Source of the DNA: SYAC01 sp046048055
GTDB taxonomy: Bacteria > Planctomycetota > Phycisphaerae > Phycisphaerales > SM1A02
Length of the DNA: 54,950 bases
NCBI GenBank assembly: GCA_046048055.1
Contig: JBJOGW010000066.1
Location: 1-54,950 of the forward strand
Reading direction: 5' to 3'
Under the pieces are notes generated by a model. It made no database searches. It had not been told where the DNA came from and was given only the letters and a program-made list of their open reading frames with translations. Below, piece by piece: positions 15,647 to 25,061 of the stretch (within the stretch, counting starts at the first letter, position 1; each line of letters opens with the position of its first letter). Both the position numbers and the translations under genes were made by a program.

Positions 15647-17104
15647 TCAGCGCAGGAACAGCATGCTCAGCAGCACCAGCAACGGAACCAGCAGGCCCAA
15701 CGACCAGAGCATGTAGCCGCCGAAACCCGGCATGCGGACGCCGGAACTGGTGGCGATGGCGCGGACCATCAGGTTGGGTCCATTGCCGATGTAGGTCATG
15801 GCACCCATGAAGACGGCGCCAAGGGACACGCCCGTGAGCAGGTCATCGCGGATGAAGCTGCCGTCCATCAGCTGCTCCACGCCCGGGGCCGCCGCCTGCT
15901 CGGTCACGCCACGGGCCACCTCCAGGAACACCAGGTAGGTGGGGGCATTGTCCAGCACGCTGGACAGCCCCCCGGTCCACCAGAACAGCCGCATCGGCGT
16001 ATCCAGTCCGAGCGAGGCGCCCTGGGCCGCCAGCACCGCAAGCGGCACCTGCATGGCCAGGAAGATGCCGGCGAAGACCGCGGCGACCTCCCCCATGGGC
16101 ATCAGGGTGAAGCCCTGGGCGCGCCGCTCGCTCCATGGCGCCACGCCCACGCTCGCGGCCGCCAGCAGCAGCAGGATCACCTCGCGACCGAAGATCGGCG
16201 GTGTCCAACCGATCACGGCCATGGGCCTTCCCGGCTGCACGGTGGCCACGGCCGTCACCGCCAGCAGCATCAGGATGACGCTGGGCCATCCCTTCACCCG
16301 CGGTGAGGCGGGCCCGGCGTTGGCCAGAGCCTCACGCGCCTGCGGGTCCTTTCGCAGCATCTGCCCGTCGAGTATCGCGTACGCCACCAGCAGCAGTCCC
16401 ACCGCGCAGGCCCACTCCTTCCAGAGCCCGAGTGTCCAGAAGAAGGGCACGCCGCGCAGGAAACCCAGAAAGAGCGGCGGATCGCCGATTGGAAGCAGGC
16501 AGCCCCCGACGTTGCTCACGATGAAGATGAAGAACACCACCGTGTGTACCTGATGCCTGCGCGAGGCGTTGGCCCGGAGCAGCGGTCGGATCAGCAACAT
16601 GCTTGCGCCGGTGGTACCCAGCAGGTTGGCCAGCACGGCGCCGCTGCCCAGGATCACCAGGTTCACCCGCGTGCTGCCGGGCAGCGTGCCCTGCAGTTGC
16701 ACGCCGCCAGCGATCACGTACAGCGAGAGCAGCAGCACGATGAAGGGCACGAACTCCGCCAGTCCGTGAGCGGCCGCGGTGAGCGCCGCGTCCGGCCCCA
16801 TCTGTCCACGCAGCCACAGCAGCGTCACCAGTCCCATCAGGCCGCTGAAGGCCAGCTTGCTCGCGTTGCTCTCCCACCACACTTCCACGGGCCGCACCAG
16901 CGGAAGCACCGCCAGCGCGCCCAGCAGCAGCGCAAAGGGAATGCACCCCACCCACCATGTCGCAAGCGTCGTGACCGAGGAGAGGTCCGCGTGCGCATGG
17001 GCGCTGGTGCCCCAGATTGCCACGGCGGCGGCGCCAAGTCCCATGACCAGGGCCATGCCGCGCGTGGCCGTGCGGATCCAGGGCGGTGGCAACGGGCCAT
17101 GCAT
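15647..17104 (-). CDS. NhaD-type sodium:proton antiporter (ion transporter superfamily)
   Basis: A 485-residue protein with about 12 hydrophobic helices. Landmarks: NLLGTTGASMLLIRPLLRAN, FIVSNVGGCLLPIGDPPLFL, GFLRGVPFFWTL and, near the end, GLSSVLDNAPTYLVFLEVAR and AMTYIGNGPNLMVRAIA. This pair of G-D-P-P and N-A-P-T/G-N-G-P-N elements is typical of NhaD/ArsB-like transporters. I chose the ATG at 17104; an ATG at 17167 would overlap the divergent NHL gene. An N-terminal helix ending AHAHA may be a signal peptide. Substrate (Na+ or another ion) is inferred from the family. Confidence 0.85.
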   Translation of the reverse strand: MHGPLPPPWIRTATRGMALVMGLGAAAVAIWGTSAHAHADLSSVTTLATWWVGCIPFALLLGALAVLPLVRPVEVWWESNASKLAFSGLMGLVTLLWLRGQMGPDAALTAAAHGLAEFVPFIVLLLSLYVIAGGVQLQGTLPGSTRVNLVILGSGAVLANLLGTTGASMLLIRPLLRANASRRHQVHTVVFFIFIVSNVGGCLLPIGDPPLFLGFLRGVPFFWTLGLWKEWACAVGLLLVAYAILDGQMLRKDPQAREALANAGPASPRVKGWPSVILMLLAVTAVATVQPGRPMAVIGWTPPIFGREVILLLLAAASVGVAPWSERRAQGFTLMPMGEVAAVFAGIFLAMQVPLAVLAAQGASLGLDTPMRLFWWTGGLSSVLDNAPTYLVFLEVARGVTEQAAAPGVEQLMDGSFIRDDLLTGVSLGAVFMGAMTYIGNGPNLMVRAIATSSGVRMPGFGGYMLWSLGLLVPLLVLLSMLFLR

Positions 17105-17165
17105 CCGGTCACTTGTATCCGATGCACGCGTTGCACGCGATCGCGACGCGGCGTACCGTCCCGAC

Positions 17166-19259
17166 ATGCGTCATCTGGCCTTGTTGCTTGTGCTGGCCGT
17201 GCACGCGGCCGGGGCCTCAGCCCAGGTGCAGCAGCCTTACATCCACGAGCGCACGGAGTCGGGCATCCCCACCCCCCTGGACGTGGGCTTTGACGACCAG
17301 GGCCGCCTTCTGGTGGCCATGGGCCGAGCCGGCCTGGTCCGGATCGAGCACGACGGATCGCGCACCCCCATCGCACCCGGCCGCGTGGATCGCGTGCCGA
17401 TGCCGGGTCGTCCGCAGGCCGACGCGGCCAGACACGTGGTCCGGATGCCTGGTGCGGCCGAGCCCGTTTCGGGCGCCACATGGCCGATCGGTCGCCTGCT
17501 TTCGCCCGAAGCCGCCGCCATCGCTCCCGACGGATCCCTGTGGATCGCCGACACGGGCCATGCGCGCGTGGTGCGGGTGGAACCCTCGGGACAGGCCACC
17601 GCATTCGGCGAGCGTGGCTTCTTTCCCGGGCAGTTCATCGCCCCGAGCGGCGTGGCCTTCGACGCCGGCGGGCCGCTCATCACCGATCGCCTGAATCACC
17701 GGGTCACGCGTCTGGCATGGGATGGCAGTCTGCGCGACATCTTCGGACTGCATGCGGTGTGGCCGCGCGAAGGCGAGGGCAGGCTGCACTATCCGCGGGC
17801 GATCGCGGTCGATGCGGCTTCGGGCCGCGTGGCGGTGGCGGAGCCGTTCGAGCGCCGCGTGCAGGTCTTTCGCCCGGCCCAGCCCGGTGAGGTCGTGCCT
17901 CGCATCCCGCCCCTTCCGAGCAAGTCCGGCGTGAGCAGTCATTTCGGCCCCGACGTCTCGGTGGCGGATCCCTTGGTGGCCGCTTGGGAACCCGAGAGCG
18001 GATGCGTGGTGTTGTGGGACACCCGCGTGGATCCGCCCGCGCATGTCACCACGTTCGGGGGCGCAGGCGACCGTCCAAGCCTCTTTCTCTCGCCGGCGTC
18101 GGTGCTCTGCGAACCGGACGGTTCCGCCGTCTGGGTGCTGGACGCGCTCGGTGATCGGCTGGAGCGATGGGTTCTGGACCGGGATCCCGCCGGCGCGATC
18201 GGATTCGATCCGTTCATGGCCCGGTTGGACAGGGGGGTGTCGCTGCAGGTGGCTCGGGCGGAGTCGCGCCTTGCGCAAGTGGCCGGCAGCGACCTGCTGT
18301 GGGACCGGGGTCGCGTGGGCGTGGCGTTTGCGGATGGTTCCGTGGCGTGGACCACGCCGCTGCTGGATCGCTTCGAGCGCGATGCCCGTGATGCCCGCCC
18401 TCGCAACGACGGCGAACCGTTGCGCTCGTGCACCGTCGCCGAGAACGGGGACCTGGTGATGCTGTGGAGCAACGGCATCGAGCGGCGCTCGGCCAGGGCC
18501 GCCACGCTGCTGCCTCTGGCGAGGATCGCCGCGGATCCGCGAGGCGTGCTCGCCTTCGAGGGCGGGTACGCGGTGTCCGACGCGGACCGTGACGCGCTGC
18601 TGCTGCTGGATGCCGCGGGCCAGCCCGGGCCATCGATCGTCCCCGCCCGTCCGGAACCGGAGCGATTCGATGGTGCCGCGGCCGCCCGCGATGGAGCGCT
18701 CTGGCTTCCGGAGCGGATGGATCGCCGGACCTCCGATGGCTCGATCTGGATCGTCGACTACGGCAACCACCGGCTCCAGCGATTCGGTGCCGACGGAACC
18801 TGGCAGGCAACCTTCACGCTGAGCAGGAGCCGGGCCCGGGACAGGTCGGCGCCCTCGGCCGCGCCCTCGAACGAGCAGCAGCAGCGCACCGAATCGCGGC
18901 GACAGCAGGCTCTGGGGCTGGCCCGCGGCGGAGCCGGTTCCATGCCGATCGCAGGCGGAGGTCGACTGGACTGGAAGGCGGCCGGACCGCTGCCCAACGG
19001 CGAACCGTTCGCGCTGGACGTGTCGGCCACGGATGCCGCGGGAAAACCTCTTGAGGGGGTGCGTTTGCTGGCGGACTGCACCATGCCCCACCATGGCCAT
19101 GGCATGAACGTTCGTCCCGAGATCACCACCATCGGCCCGGGCCGATGGCGCGTGGAGCCGATGCTCCTGCACATGCCAGGTCGTTGGGAACTGTCATTCG
19201 ACCTGCTGGCGGCCGACGGCCGGCTTCGTCGGATGCAGCAGACCCTGGAGATCGAATGA
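17166..19259 (+). CDS. secreted NHL-repeat propeller protein with C-terminal YtkA-like domain
   Basis: A 697-residue protein. Signal peptide MRHLALLLVLAVHAAGASAQ. Residues about 30-580 carry NHL-type propeller repeats (GSLWIADTGHARVVRVEPSG, LNHRVTRLAWDGSL, GSIWIVDYGNHRLQRFGADG). After a Gln/Arg-rich linker (about 585-610) the last 90 residues form an Ig-like domain with CTMPHHGHGMNVRPEI and PMLLHMPGRWELSFDL, as in YtkA/FixH-like domains. The Met/His-rich motif hints at metal (copper) contact; that is inference. Its TGA overlaps the ATG of the di-heme peroxidase, so the two products probably work in one periplasmic process. Confidence 0.8.
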   Translation: MRHLALLLVLAVHAAGASAQVQQPYIHERTESGIPTPLDVGFDDQGRLLVAMGRAGLVRIEHDGSRTPIAPGRVDRVPMPGRPQADAARHVVRMPGAAEPVSGATWPIGRLLSPEAAAIAPDGSLWIADTGHARVVRVEPSGQATAFGERGFFPGQFIAPSGVAFDAGGPLITDRLNHRVTRLAWDGSLRDIFGLHAVWPREGEGRLHYPRAIAVDAASGRVAVAEPFERRVQVFRPAQPGEVVPRIPPLPSKSGVSSHFGPDVSVADPLVAAWEPESGCVVLWDTRVDPPAHVTTFGGAGDRPSLFLSPASVLCEPDGSAVWVLDALGDRLERWVLDRDPAGAIGFDPFMARLDRGVSLQVARAESRLAQVAGSDLLWDRGRVGVAFADGSVAWTTPLLDRFERDARDARPRNDGEPLRSCTVAENGDLVMLWSNGIERRSARAATLLPLARIAADPRGVLAFEGGYAVSDADRDALLLLDAAGQPGPSIVPARPEPERFDGAAAARDGALWLPERMDRRTSDGSIWIVDYGNHRLQRFGADGTWQATFTLSRSRARDRSAPSAAPSNEQQQRTESRRQQALGLARGGAGSMPIAGGGRLDWKAAGPLPNGEPFALDVSATDAAGKPLEGVRLLADCTMPHHGHGMNVRPEITTIGPGRWRVEPMLLHMPGRWELSFDLLAADGRLRRMQQTLEIE

Positions 19260-20527
19260 TCCGCGGCGCGTCGCTTCTGGTGGCGGCGTTGTGCGCGGCG
19301 AACCCCTGGGCGGACCCCGTCCCGGTTCCGTCACCGATGCGCGATCGCCTGCTGCGGCTTGGACCCATGCCGACGGTGCCCGCGGATCCGACCAACCGTG
19401 TGGCGGACGATGCCGCAGCCGCCGATCTGGGCCGATGGCTGTTCTTCGACACGGGCCTCTCCGCCAACGGCCAGGTCTCCTGCGCCACCTGCCATCAGCC
19501 CGACGCGGGATTCGCCGACGGCCGGCGTCTGGCCCGCGGCATCGGGATCGGCGCGCGCCACAGCCAGTCGCTGCTGGACGCGGCGCACCAGCGGTGGTTC
19601 ACGTGGGATGGCCGGGCGGACTCTCTGTGGAGCCAGGCACTGCACCCGTTCGAGAACCCGCCGGAGATGGGCCTGTCACGTCTCGGGGTGATCGACCGCG
19701 TTCGTCGCGAGCCCGAACTGCGCGAACGCTACGAGGCCGTGTTCGGCACGCTGCCGCCCGAACAGGCCTTCGGACGTGGCTGCGATTCGGCCTGCGACAC
19801 GGCCTTCGCCAACATCGGCAAGGCCATCGCGGCGTACGAGCGGCGGATCGTCACGGGTCCCAGCGCGTTCGATCGCTGGCTGGAGCGCCTGCGGGTCGGT
19901 GACGCCGACCCGATCGAGGGTTTCGGGCCGGCCGAGATTCGCGGTGCCGTGCTCTTCGCCGGCAGGGCCGATTGCATCCGATGCCACAGTGGGCCGCTGC
20001 TCTCGGACGGCGAGTTTCACCTGATCGGGGTGCCCGAGCCCGATGGCGGGTTGCCGCGGGACCGCGGGCGACTGGAGGGGATCGAGCGCCTTCGCAGGGA
20101 TCCTTTCAACGCCGCGGGGGCGCACAGCGACGATCCATCCGGACCCAAGGCCGCCGTGACCCGGGCCACGCGGCACGACCCGGAGGCATGGGGTCGCATG
20201 CGAACCCCATCGCTGCGCCACGCGGCCATCACGCCCCCGTACATGCACCAGGGACAACTCGCCACACTCGAGGCGGTGGTTCGCTTCTACAGCACGCTCG
20301 AGGGCGCCACCGCGCTGGATCACCACGCCGAGTCGCTCCTTGAACCGCTCGAACTGACCGACCAGCAGTCGCAGGACCTGGTCGCCTTTCTGCGAGCCGT
20401 GCAGGGATCTCCCCCCAAGGGTGCGGAATTCACCGATCCATGGGTCCGTCCGACTGGGAAAAGTGTCGAATCTGGCTCCAAATCGCCACCGGCGACTTTT
20501 CAGACCGGGACAGTTGGGGCAGACTGA
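19256..20527 (+). CDS. di-heme cytochrome c peroxidase / MauG family protein
   Basis: A 423-residue exported protein (signal peptide to about residue 19). Two C-x-x-C-H heme sites: CATCH at 76-80 and CIRCH at 240-244. Family motifs WFTWDGRADSLWSQALHPFE and TPPYMHQGQLATLEAVVRFY are present, the latter with the conserved Met and Gly. It could reduce peroxide or oxidise a protein partner like MauG; sequence alone does not decide. The start overlaps the NHL/YtkA gene (ATGA). An extra 25-residue tail after the heme domain is low complexity. Confidence 0.9.
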   Translation: MIRGASLLVAALCAANPWADPVPVPSPMRDRLLRLGPMPTVPADPTNRVADDAAAADLGRWLFFDTGLSANGQVSCATCHQPDAGFADGRRLARGIGIGARHSQSLLDAAHQRWFTWDGRADSLWSQALHPFENPPEMGLSRLGVIDRVRREPELRERYEAVFGTLPPEQAFGRGCDSACDTAFANIGKAIAAYERRIVTGPSAFDRWLERLRVGDADPIEGFGPAEIRGAVLFAGRADCIRCHSGPLLSDGEFHLIGVPEPDGGLPRDRGRLEGIERLRRDPFNAAGAHSDDPSGPKAAVTRATRHDPEAWGRMRTPSLRHAAITPPYMHQGQLATLEAVVRFYSTLEGATALDHHAESLLEPLELTDQQSQDLVAFLRAVQGSPPKGAEFTDPWVRPTGKSVESGSKSPPATFQTGTVGAD

Positions 20528-20543
20528 CGCAGACGACGGGGGC

Positions 20544-20564
20544 GGCCCGCGCCTCGGGCGGGCC
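20544..20564 (+). terminator. GC-rich stem-loop between peroxidase and anchor protein genes (possible terminator)
   Basis: GGCCCGC (20544-20550) pairs perfectly with GCGGGCC (20558-20564) around a 7-nt loop. It lies in the 71-bp gap after the peroxidase stop. No T-run follows, so it is at best a weak or factor-dependent terminator, or an mRNA-stabilising hairpin. Confidence 0.3.
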
Positions 20565-20598
20565 CGCGCATCGCCTGACCCACCACGGAAGGACCCAC

Positions 20599-22923
20599 GT
20601 GCCCCATCCTCGAGACCAGCGTCCACTTGCCTTGGCCGCCCTAGTCGCTCTGATTGGCGTGACCGCCGCCACCGCCCACGAGGGCGATCCCAAGCTCCGC
20701 GACTGGATGGGGATGATTCCCGGCAAGGTGTGGCGTCTGGGCGATCCCACGGACAAGTCGGAGTCGTTCCGGTCGGACAACATCCGGCTGCTGGCCCACT
20801 TTCCGCTCAACGCGTTCGCCGGGGGCAACACCAGCGGCAACGACTGCTGGGGCTACACGAGTCCCTCGGGACGCGAGTATGCGATCATCGGTCTCTCCCA
20901 CGGCACCGGCTTCGTGGAGGTGACCAATCCGTCCACCGCGAGCATCGTCGCCTTCAAGGCTCGCAATGCGCAGAGTTCCAGCAGCCTCTGGCGCGACATC
21001 AAGGTCTACAAGCAGTACGCGTACTCGGTCACCGAGGGTGGTGGCGGCATCCAGGTCTTCGACATGTCCCAGATCGACCAGGGCGTGGTCGATGAACTGG
21101 CGTCGGTCGACGCCACTGCGGGCACGGCGGCCACCCACAACGTGGCCCTGAGTTCCTACACCGATTCGAACGGCAATCCCCAGGCCTTCCTCTACCGCTG
21201 TGGCGGGGGAAGCCAGGGGCTTCGGATCTACGCGCTCGAGCCAACCACGACCCAGCCCACGGCAAGCCCAGCGGCCCCCAGGTTGGTTGGAAGCTGGAGC
21301 ACGAAGTACGTGCATGATGCCGTGCCGCATTACTTCACCAGCGGTCCGTACGCGGGGCGGGAGCTCATCTTCTGCTGCGGCGGTCTCAACGGTGGGCAGA
21401 CGGACACGGGTGTGGACATCCTGGACGTGACCAACAAGTCCGCGATCACCGTGGTCGGGCGGTTCACGTACGCCAACGCCAGCTACTGCCATCAGGCGTG
21501 GCTCAGCGCCGATGCCCGGTACCTGTACATCAACGACGAGCTCGACGACAACAACCGCGGCATCTTCGCCACCGGACGGATCGCGGACGTGAGCAACCCG
21601 GCGGCGCCATTCCTTGCGGGCACCTACGCACCCGGCGTGCGGTCGATCGACCATAACTGCTACACCCGCAGCAACCTGCTCTTCTGTGCCAACTACAGCA
21701 GCGGGTTGCAGGTGTTCGATGTGACCGCCGGCAGCACGGCGACGCGGGTGGGCTTCTTCGACACGCACCCGAACGATGACGCTTCAAGCCAGGACACCTT
21801 CAACGGCGCCTGGAGCGTGTACCCGTACTTCCCCTCGGGCACGGTGATCGTGTCCGACATCGAGCGCGGTCTGTTCGTGCTGGGAGTGGGACCGGAGCCC
21901 GTTGTGCTTTCCCTGCCCGACGGCCAGCCGGAGTTCTTCGATCCGCGCGGGCAGACGATCCGCGTGCAGACGGCGCTCCAGCCGGGTGTGGAGCTGGGTC
22001 CCGACGGCGTGATGCTCGAGACCGTGGTGGACGGCGTGCCCACGATCACGCCCCTGAACCAGTCCCGAGGCGGCACCTGGCAGGGCAACGCCCCGGTCAT
22101 CGACTGTGGCAAGTCCGTCTCGTGGCGCGTGGTGGCGGCCCTTTCGGATGGTGGCCAGGCAAGCCTGCCTGCCACGGGCGTGTTCGAGGCCCTGTCGGGT
22201 CTGGGCCTGGACCAGGCCGTTCGTGACGCCTGCGAATCCTCGACCGGGTGGTCGGCAAGCCTGTCCACCGACAACGCCACAACGGGTCGCTGGGTGAATG
22301 CGGTGCCCGTCTCGACCAGCGTGGCGCCGGGTTCGGATGTGTCCGCAGACGGCACCCGTTGCTGGGTCACGGGAAACGGCGCGGTGGGTGGAGCCGACGG
22401 CGCGGCTGACGTGGATGGTGGAACCACAACGCTCACATCGCCCGCCTACAGCCTGGCGGGGCTGGAGGATCCAAGGGTCTCCTATCACCGCTGGTACTCC
22501 AACAACGGCGGCGCGGCCCCGAACGAGGACAGCATGCCCGTGCAGATCTCCGGTGACGGTGGAGCCAGCTGGACGCAACTGGAACTTGTGGTGGAGAACG
22601 CGGGGGCGTGGGTGCGCAGGGAGTTCCGCGTGTTCGACTTCGTGAGTCCATCCAGCCAGTCGATCCAGTTGCGTTTCATCGCACGGGATCTCGGCAGCGG
22701 ATCGCTGGTCGAGGCGGGCGTCGACGAGATCGCGATCTCCGCCACGGCGTGCCCCGAAGCCTCGGCAGGCGACTTTGACGCCAACGGCACCGTGGACGCG
22801 GGCGACATCGGCCTGCTTCTGCTGCAGTTCGGTGCATGTCCGCAGCCGTGCGCCGCCGACCTGGATGGCAACGGCACGGTGGACAGCGGTGACCTCGGGC
22901 TCCTGCTGCTTCTCTTCGGTTGA
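20599..22923 (+). CDS. secreted choice-of-anchor B family protein with dockerin-like C-terminus
   Basis: A 774-residue protein. GTG 20599 follows a GGAAGGA sequence by 8 bp and begins a signal peptide (PLALAALVALIGVTAATAHEG). Residues about 40-470 form the choice-of-anchor B/LVIVD propeller (YAIIGLSHGTGFVEVTNPST, YAYSVTEGGGGIQVFDMSQI, SDIERGLFVLGVGPE). A strand-rich jelly-roll-like part follows (about 580-720). The end has two EF-hand-like dockerin repeats: GDFDANGTVDAGDIGLLLLQ and ADLDGNGTVDSGDLGLLLLL. Such endings are a Planctomycetota hallmark, probably for calcium-dependent cell-surface attachment. Confidence 0.85.
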   Translation: MPHPRDQRPLALAALVALIGVTAATAHEGDPKLRDWMGMIPGKVWRLGDPTDKSESFRSDNIRLLAHFPLNAFAGGNTSGNDCWGYTSPSGREYAIIGLSHGTGFVEVTNPSTASIVAFKARNAQSSSSLWRDIKVYKQYAYSVTEGGGGIQVFDMSQIDQGVVDELASVDATAGTAATHNVALSSYTDSNGNPQAFLYRCGGGSQGLRIYALEPTTTQPTASPAAPRLVGSWSTKYVHDAVPHYFTSGPYAGRELIFCCGGLNGGQTDTGVDILDVTNKSAITVVGRFTYANASYCHQAWLSADARYLYINDELDDNNRGIFATGRIADVSNPAAPFLAGTYAPGVRSIDHNCYTRSNLLFCANYSSGLQVFDVTAGSTATRVGFFDTHPNDDASSQDTFNGAWSVYPYFPSGTVIVSDIERGLFVLGVGPEPVVLSLPDGQPEFFDPRGQTIRVQTALQPGVELGPDGVMLETVVDGVPTITPLNQSRGGTWQGNAPVIDCGKSVSWRVVAALSDGGQASLPATGVFEALSGLGLDQAVRDACESSTGWSASLSTDNATTGRWVNAVPVSTSVAPGSDVSADGTRCWVTGNGAVGGADGAADVDGGTTTLTSPAYSLAGLEDPRVSYHRWYSNNGGAAPNEDSMPVQISGDGGASWTQLELVVENAGAWVRREFRVFDFVSPSSQSIQLRFIARDLGSGSLVEAGVDEIAISATACPEASAGDFDANGTVDAGDIGLLLLQFGACPQPCAADLDGNGTVDSGDLGLLLLLFG

Positions 22924-22926
22924 CGC

Positions 22927-23760
22927 ATGCCCATCCGGCGGAACATGTGGCCCGCATGGTGCCTGCTGGCCTTGGGTGCGGTGGCGCCCGGCGTGCTGCA
23001 CGCGGGGCGATCCCTCGAGGTCCCGGTGCCCGGCACGGCCCTGCAGGTGGCGCTGCTGGGCAGGCAGGACCACACCGCCGAGGTGTCATTGTGGATCGGC
23101 CGAACCGAGGTGCCGTGGGAGTTGCTCGACGCCTTCGTCTTCGAGAAGGTGGATCCGCAGCAGGCCCAACCGGCTGACGCAGTGGCGCGTCCGAGCAAGC
23201 CGTACATCTCGATGGACCGGGGCTTTGGACACGCGGGCTACCCTGCGATCTGCGTCTCGCAGCACACGGCCAAGGCCTTCTGCGACTGGCTCTCGGGCAA
23301 GACGGGGCGCCGCTTTCGCTTGCCGACCGTGCGGGAACTTCGCTCGATCTGCGGTGATGCGACGATCGATGATGCGGTGGCCATGGACGCGCGATGCTGG
23401 CACGCTGGAAACGCCAAGGGCACCACGCATCCCGTCGACTCGGGCCAGCCCGTCAACGGCTTCCACGCCCTTCTGGGCAACGTGGCCGAGTGGGCGGTGG
23501 CCGACGACGGAACGCTGGTGCTCTGGGGCGGTTCGTACCTGGACACGGCCGATGACCTGTCGTGTGACCGCATCCTGCGACCCACGCCGGCGTGGAACGC
23601 GAGCGACCCGCAGATGCCGCCAAGCCGGTGGTGGCTGGCCGACGCACCGTTCGCAGGGCTGCGTCTGGTCTGCGAGCCGCTTCCCTCGGAACGACGGGAG
23701 CGGTCGCCGGGCGTCCAGCCTGCCGCGCCCGACGGACGGCGAACGGAGACCATGCCATGA
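22927..23760 (+). CDS. exported SUMF1/formylglycine-generating-enzyme-like protein
   Basis: A 277-residue protein with signal peptide (NMWPAWCLLALGAVAPGVLHAG). The FGE-sulfatase fold is marked by GYPAICVSQHTAKAFCDWLS, GRRFRLPTVRELRSICG and ALLGNVAEWAVADDGTLVLW. The N-terminal metal/substrate part is short, and I do not see the paired active-site Cys of true formylglycine enzymes, so it is likely one of the many non-catalytic or differently acting SUMF1 proteins of this phylum. It is 3 bp after the anchor protein gene and overlaps the oxidoreductase start (ATGA). Confidence 0.8.
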   Translation: MPIRRNMWPAWCLLALGAVAPGVLHAGRSLEVPVPGTALQVALLGRQDHTAEVSLWIGRTEVPWELLDAFVFEKVDPQQAQPADAVARPSKPYISMDRGFGHAGYPAICVSQHTAKAFCDWLSGKTGRRFRLPTVRELRSICGDATIDDAVAMDARCWHAGNAKGTTHPVDSGQPVNGFHALLGNVAEWAVADDGTLVLWGGSYLDTADDLSCDRILRPTPAWNASDPQMPPSRWWLADAPFAGLRLVCEPLPSERRERSPGVQPAAPDGRRTETMP

Positions 23761-25061
23761 CGGAACGTGAGCCAGGCAGCACGCGGCGGGCGTTTCTCGG
23801 CAGCGCGGTGGCCACCGCCGCGGCGATGGCGGTTCCGCGCCTGACGTTCGGCCAGGCCCCGGTGCACGGCAGTGATGGCATCCGCGTGGCCGTGATCGGC
23901 TGCGGCGGCCGCGGCACGGGCGCGGCGGCGCAGGCGCTCAGGGCGGATCCGGGCGTGGTGATCTGGGCGATGGCCGACGCCTTTGCGGATCGCATCGAGT
24001 CGGCGATCGAGGCGTTGCGGCAGGCGGGTCTTGGCGACCGGGTGCAGGTGCCTCCGGAGCGTCGATTCGCGGGCTTCGAGGGTTCCGAGGCCGCCTGCGG
24101 CTGCGACGTGCAGGTGGCGTTGCTGGCAGGGCCGCCGTTCTTTCGGCCGATGCATCTGCAGCAGGCCGTGAAGGCCGGCTTGCACGTGTTCTGCGAGAAG
24201 CCGATGTTCGTCGACGCGACCGGCGCCCGGAGCGTGGAGCAGGCGGCCGCCTCGGCGCGCGCCCAACGGCTCAATCTGGTCAGCGGGTTCTGCTGGCGCC
24301 GCGCCGGTCCCGAGCGGGCGCTGTTCGAGCGCATCGGTCAGGGCGCGTTGGGCGAGGTGGTGGCCATGCACAGCGACTACCTGACCAATCCCCTCGGCGT
24401 GGTGCCTCGCCAGCCCGGATGGAGCGACATGGCGTTCCAGGTCCGCAACTGGCAGCACATGGTGTGGCTCTCGGGCGACTTCATCGTGGAACAGGCCGTG
24501 CACAGCGTGGACAAGATCAACTGGGCGTTCGGCAACGAGCCACCCGAGCGCTGCACCGCGGTGGGGGGTCGGGTCCTTCGCGAGGACATTCCGGAGCGTG
24601 GGGACGTGTACGACCACATCGCCGTGGTCTACGAGTGGTCGCGCGATCGTCGGGCCACGCTCATGTGGCGGCAGTATCCGGACTGCTTCAACGAGAACGT
24701 GGACACCATCCTGGGCACCCGAGGTCGGGCATTCGTGAACGGATGGGCTGGCACGCACCGCATCCAGGGGGAGACGCCCTGGAGCTATCCCGCCGATGGG
24801 CCTCGACCCAACATGTACCAGGTCGAGCATGACGAGCTGTTCCGCGCCATCCGCGCCGGCACGCCCATCGACGACTCGGACTGGATGATCCAGAGCTGCC
24901 GGCTGGCGATCATGGGACGCATGGCCGCCTACTCGGGCGATGCCGTCACCTGGGATCAGGTGCTGCAGAGTCGCGAGGACCTGTCGCCTCCGATCCTGAC
25001 GATGGACGCGTCGCCACCCCCGATCGTGGTGCGTCGTCCGGGCCACGCTCGGCCCGCCTGA
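23757..25061 (+). CDS. Gfo/Idh/MocA family oxidoreductase, Tat-exported
   Basis: A 434-residue protein. The twin-arginine signal is STRRAFLGSAVATAAAMAVP. The Rossmann fold starts IRVAVIGCGGRGTGAAAQAL, and the family Glu-Lys-Pro motif is HVFCEKPMFVDATGARSVEQ. It ends with MYQVEHDELFRAIRAGTPID. Such NAD(P)-dependent enzymes act on sugars or cyclitols; many planctomycetal paralogues are exported with Tat signals. The last 116 bp overlap the convergent apbE gene. The ATG overlaps the SUMF1 stop. Confidence 0.9.
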   Translation: MTEREPGSTRRAFLGSAVATAAAMAVPRLTFGQAPVHGSDGIRVAVIGCGGRGTGAAAQALRADPGVVIWAMADAFADRIESAIEALRQAGLGDRVQVPPERRFAGFEGSEAACGCDVQVALLAGPPFFRPMHLQQAVKAGLHVFCEKPMFVDATGARSVEQAAASARAQRLNLVSGFCWRRAGPERALFERIGQGALGEVVAMHSDYLTNPLGVVPRQPGWSDMAFQVRNWQHMVWLSGDFIVEQAVHSVDKINWAFGNEPPERCTAVGGRVLREDIPERGDVYDHIAVVYEWSRDRRATLMWRQYPDCFNENVDTILGTRGRAFVNGWAGTHRIQGETPWSYPADGPRPNMYQVEHDELFRAIRAGTPIDDSDWMIQSCRLAIMGRMAAYSGDAVTWDQVLQSREDLSPPILTMDASPPPIVVRRPGHARPA

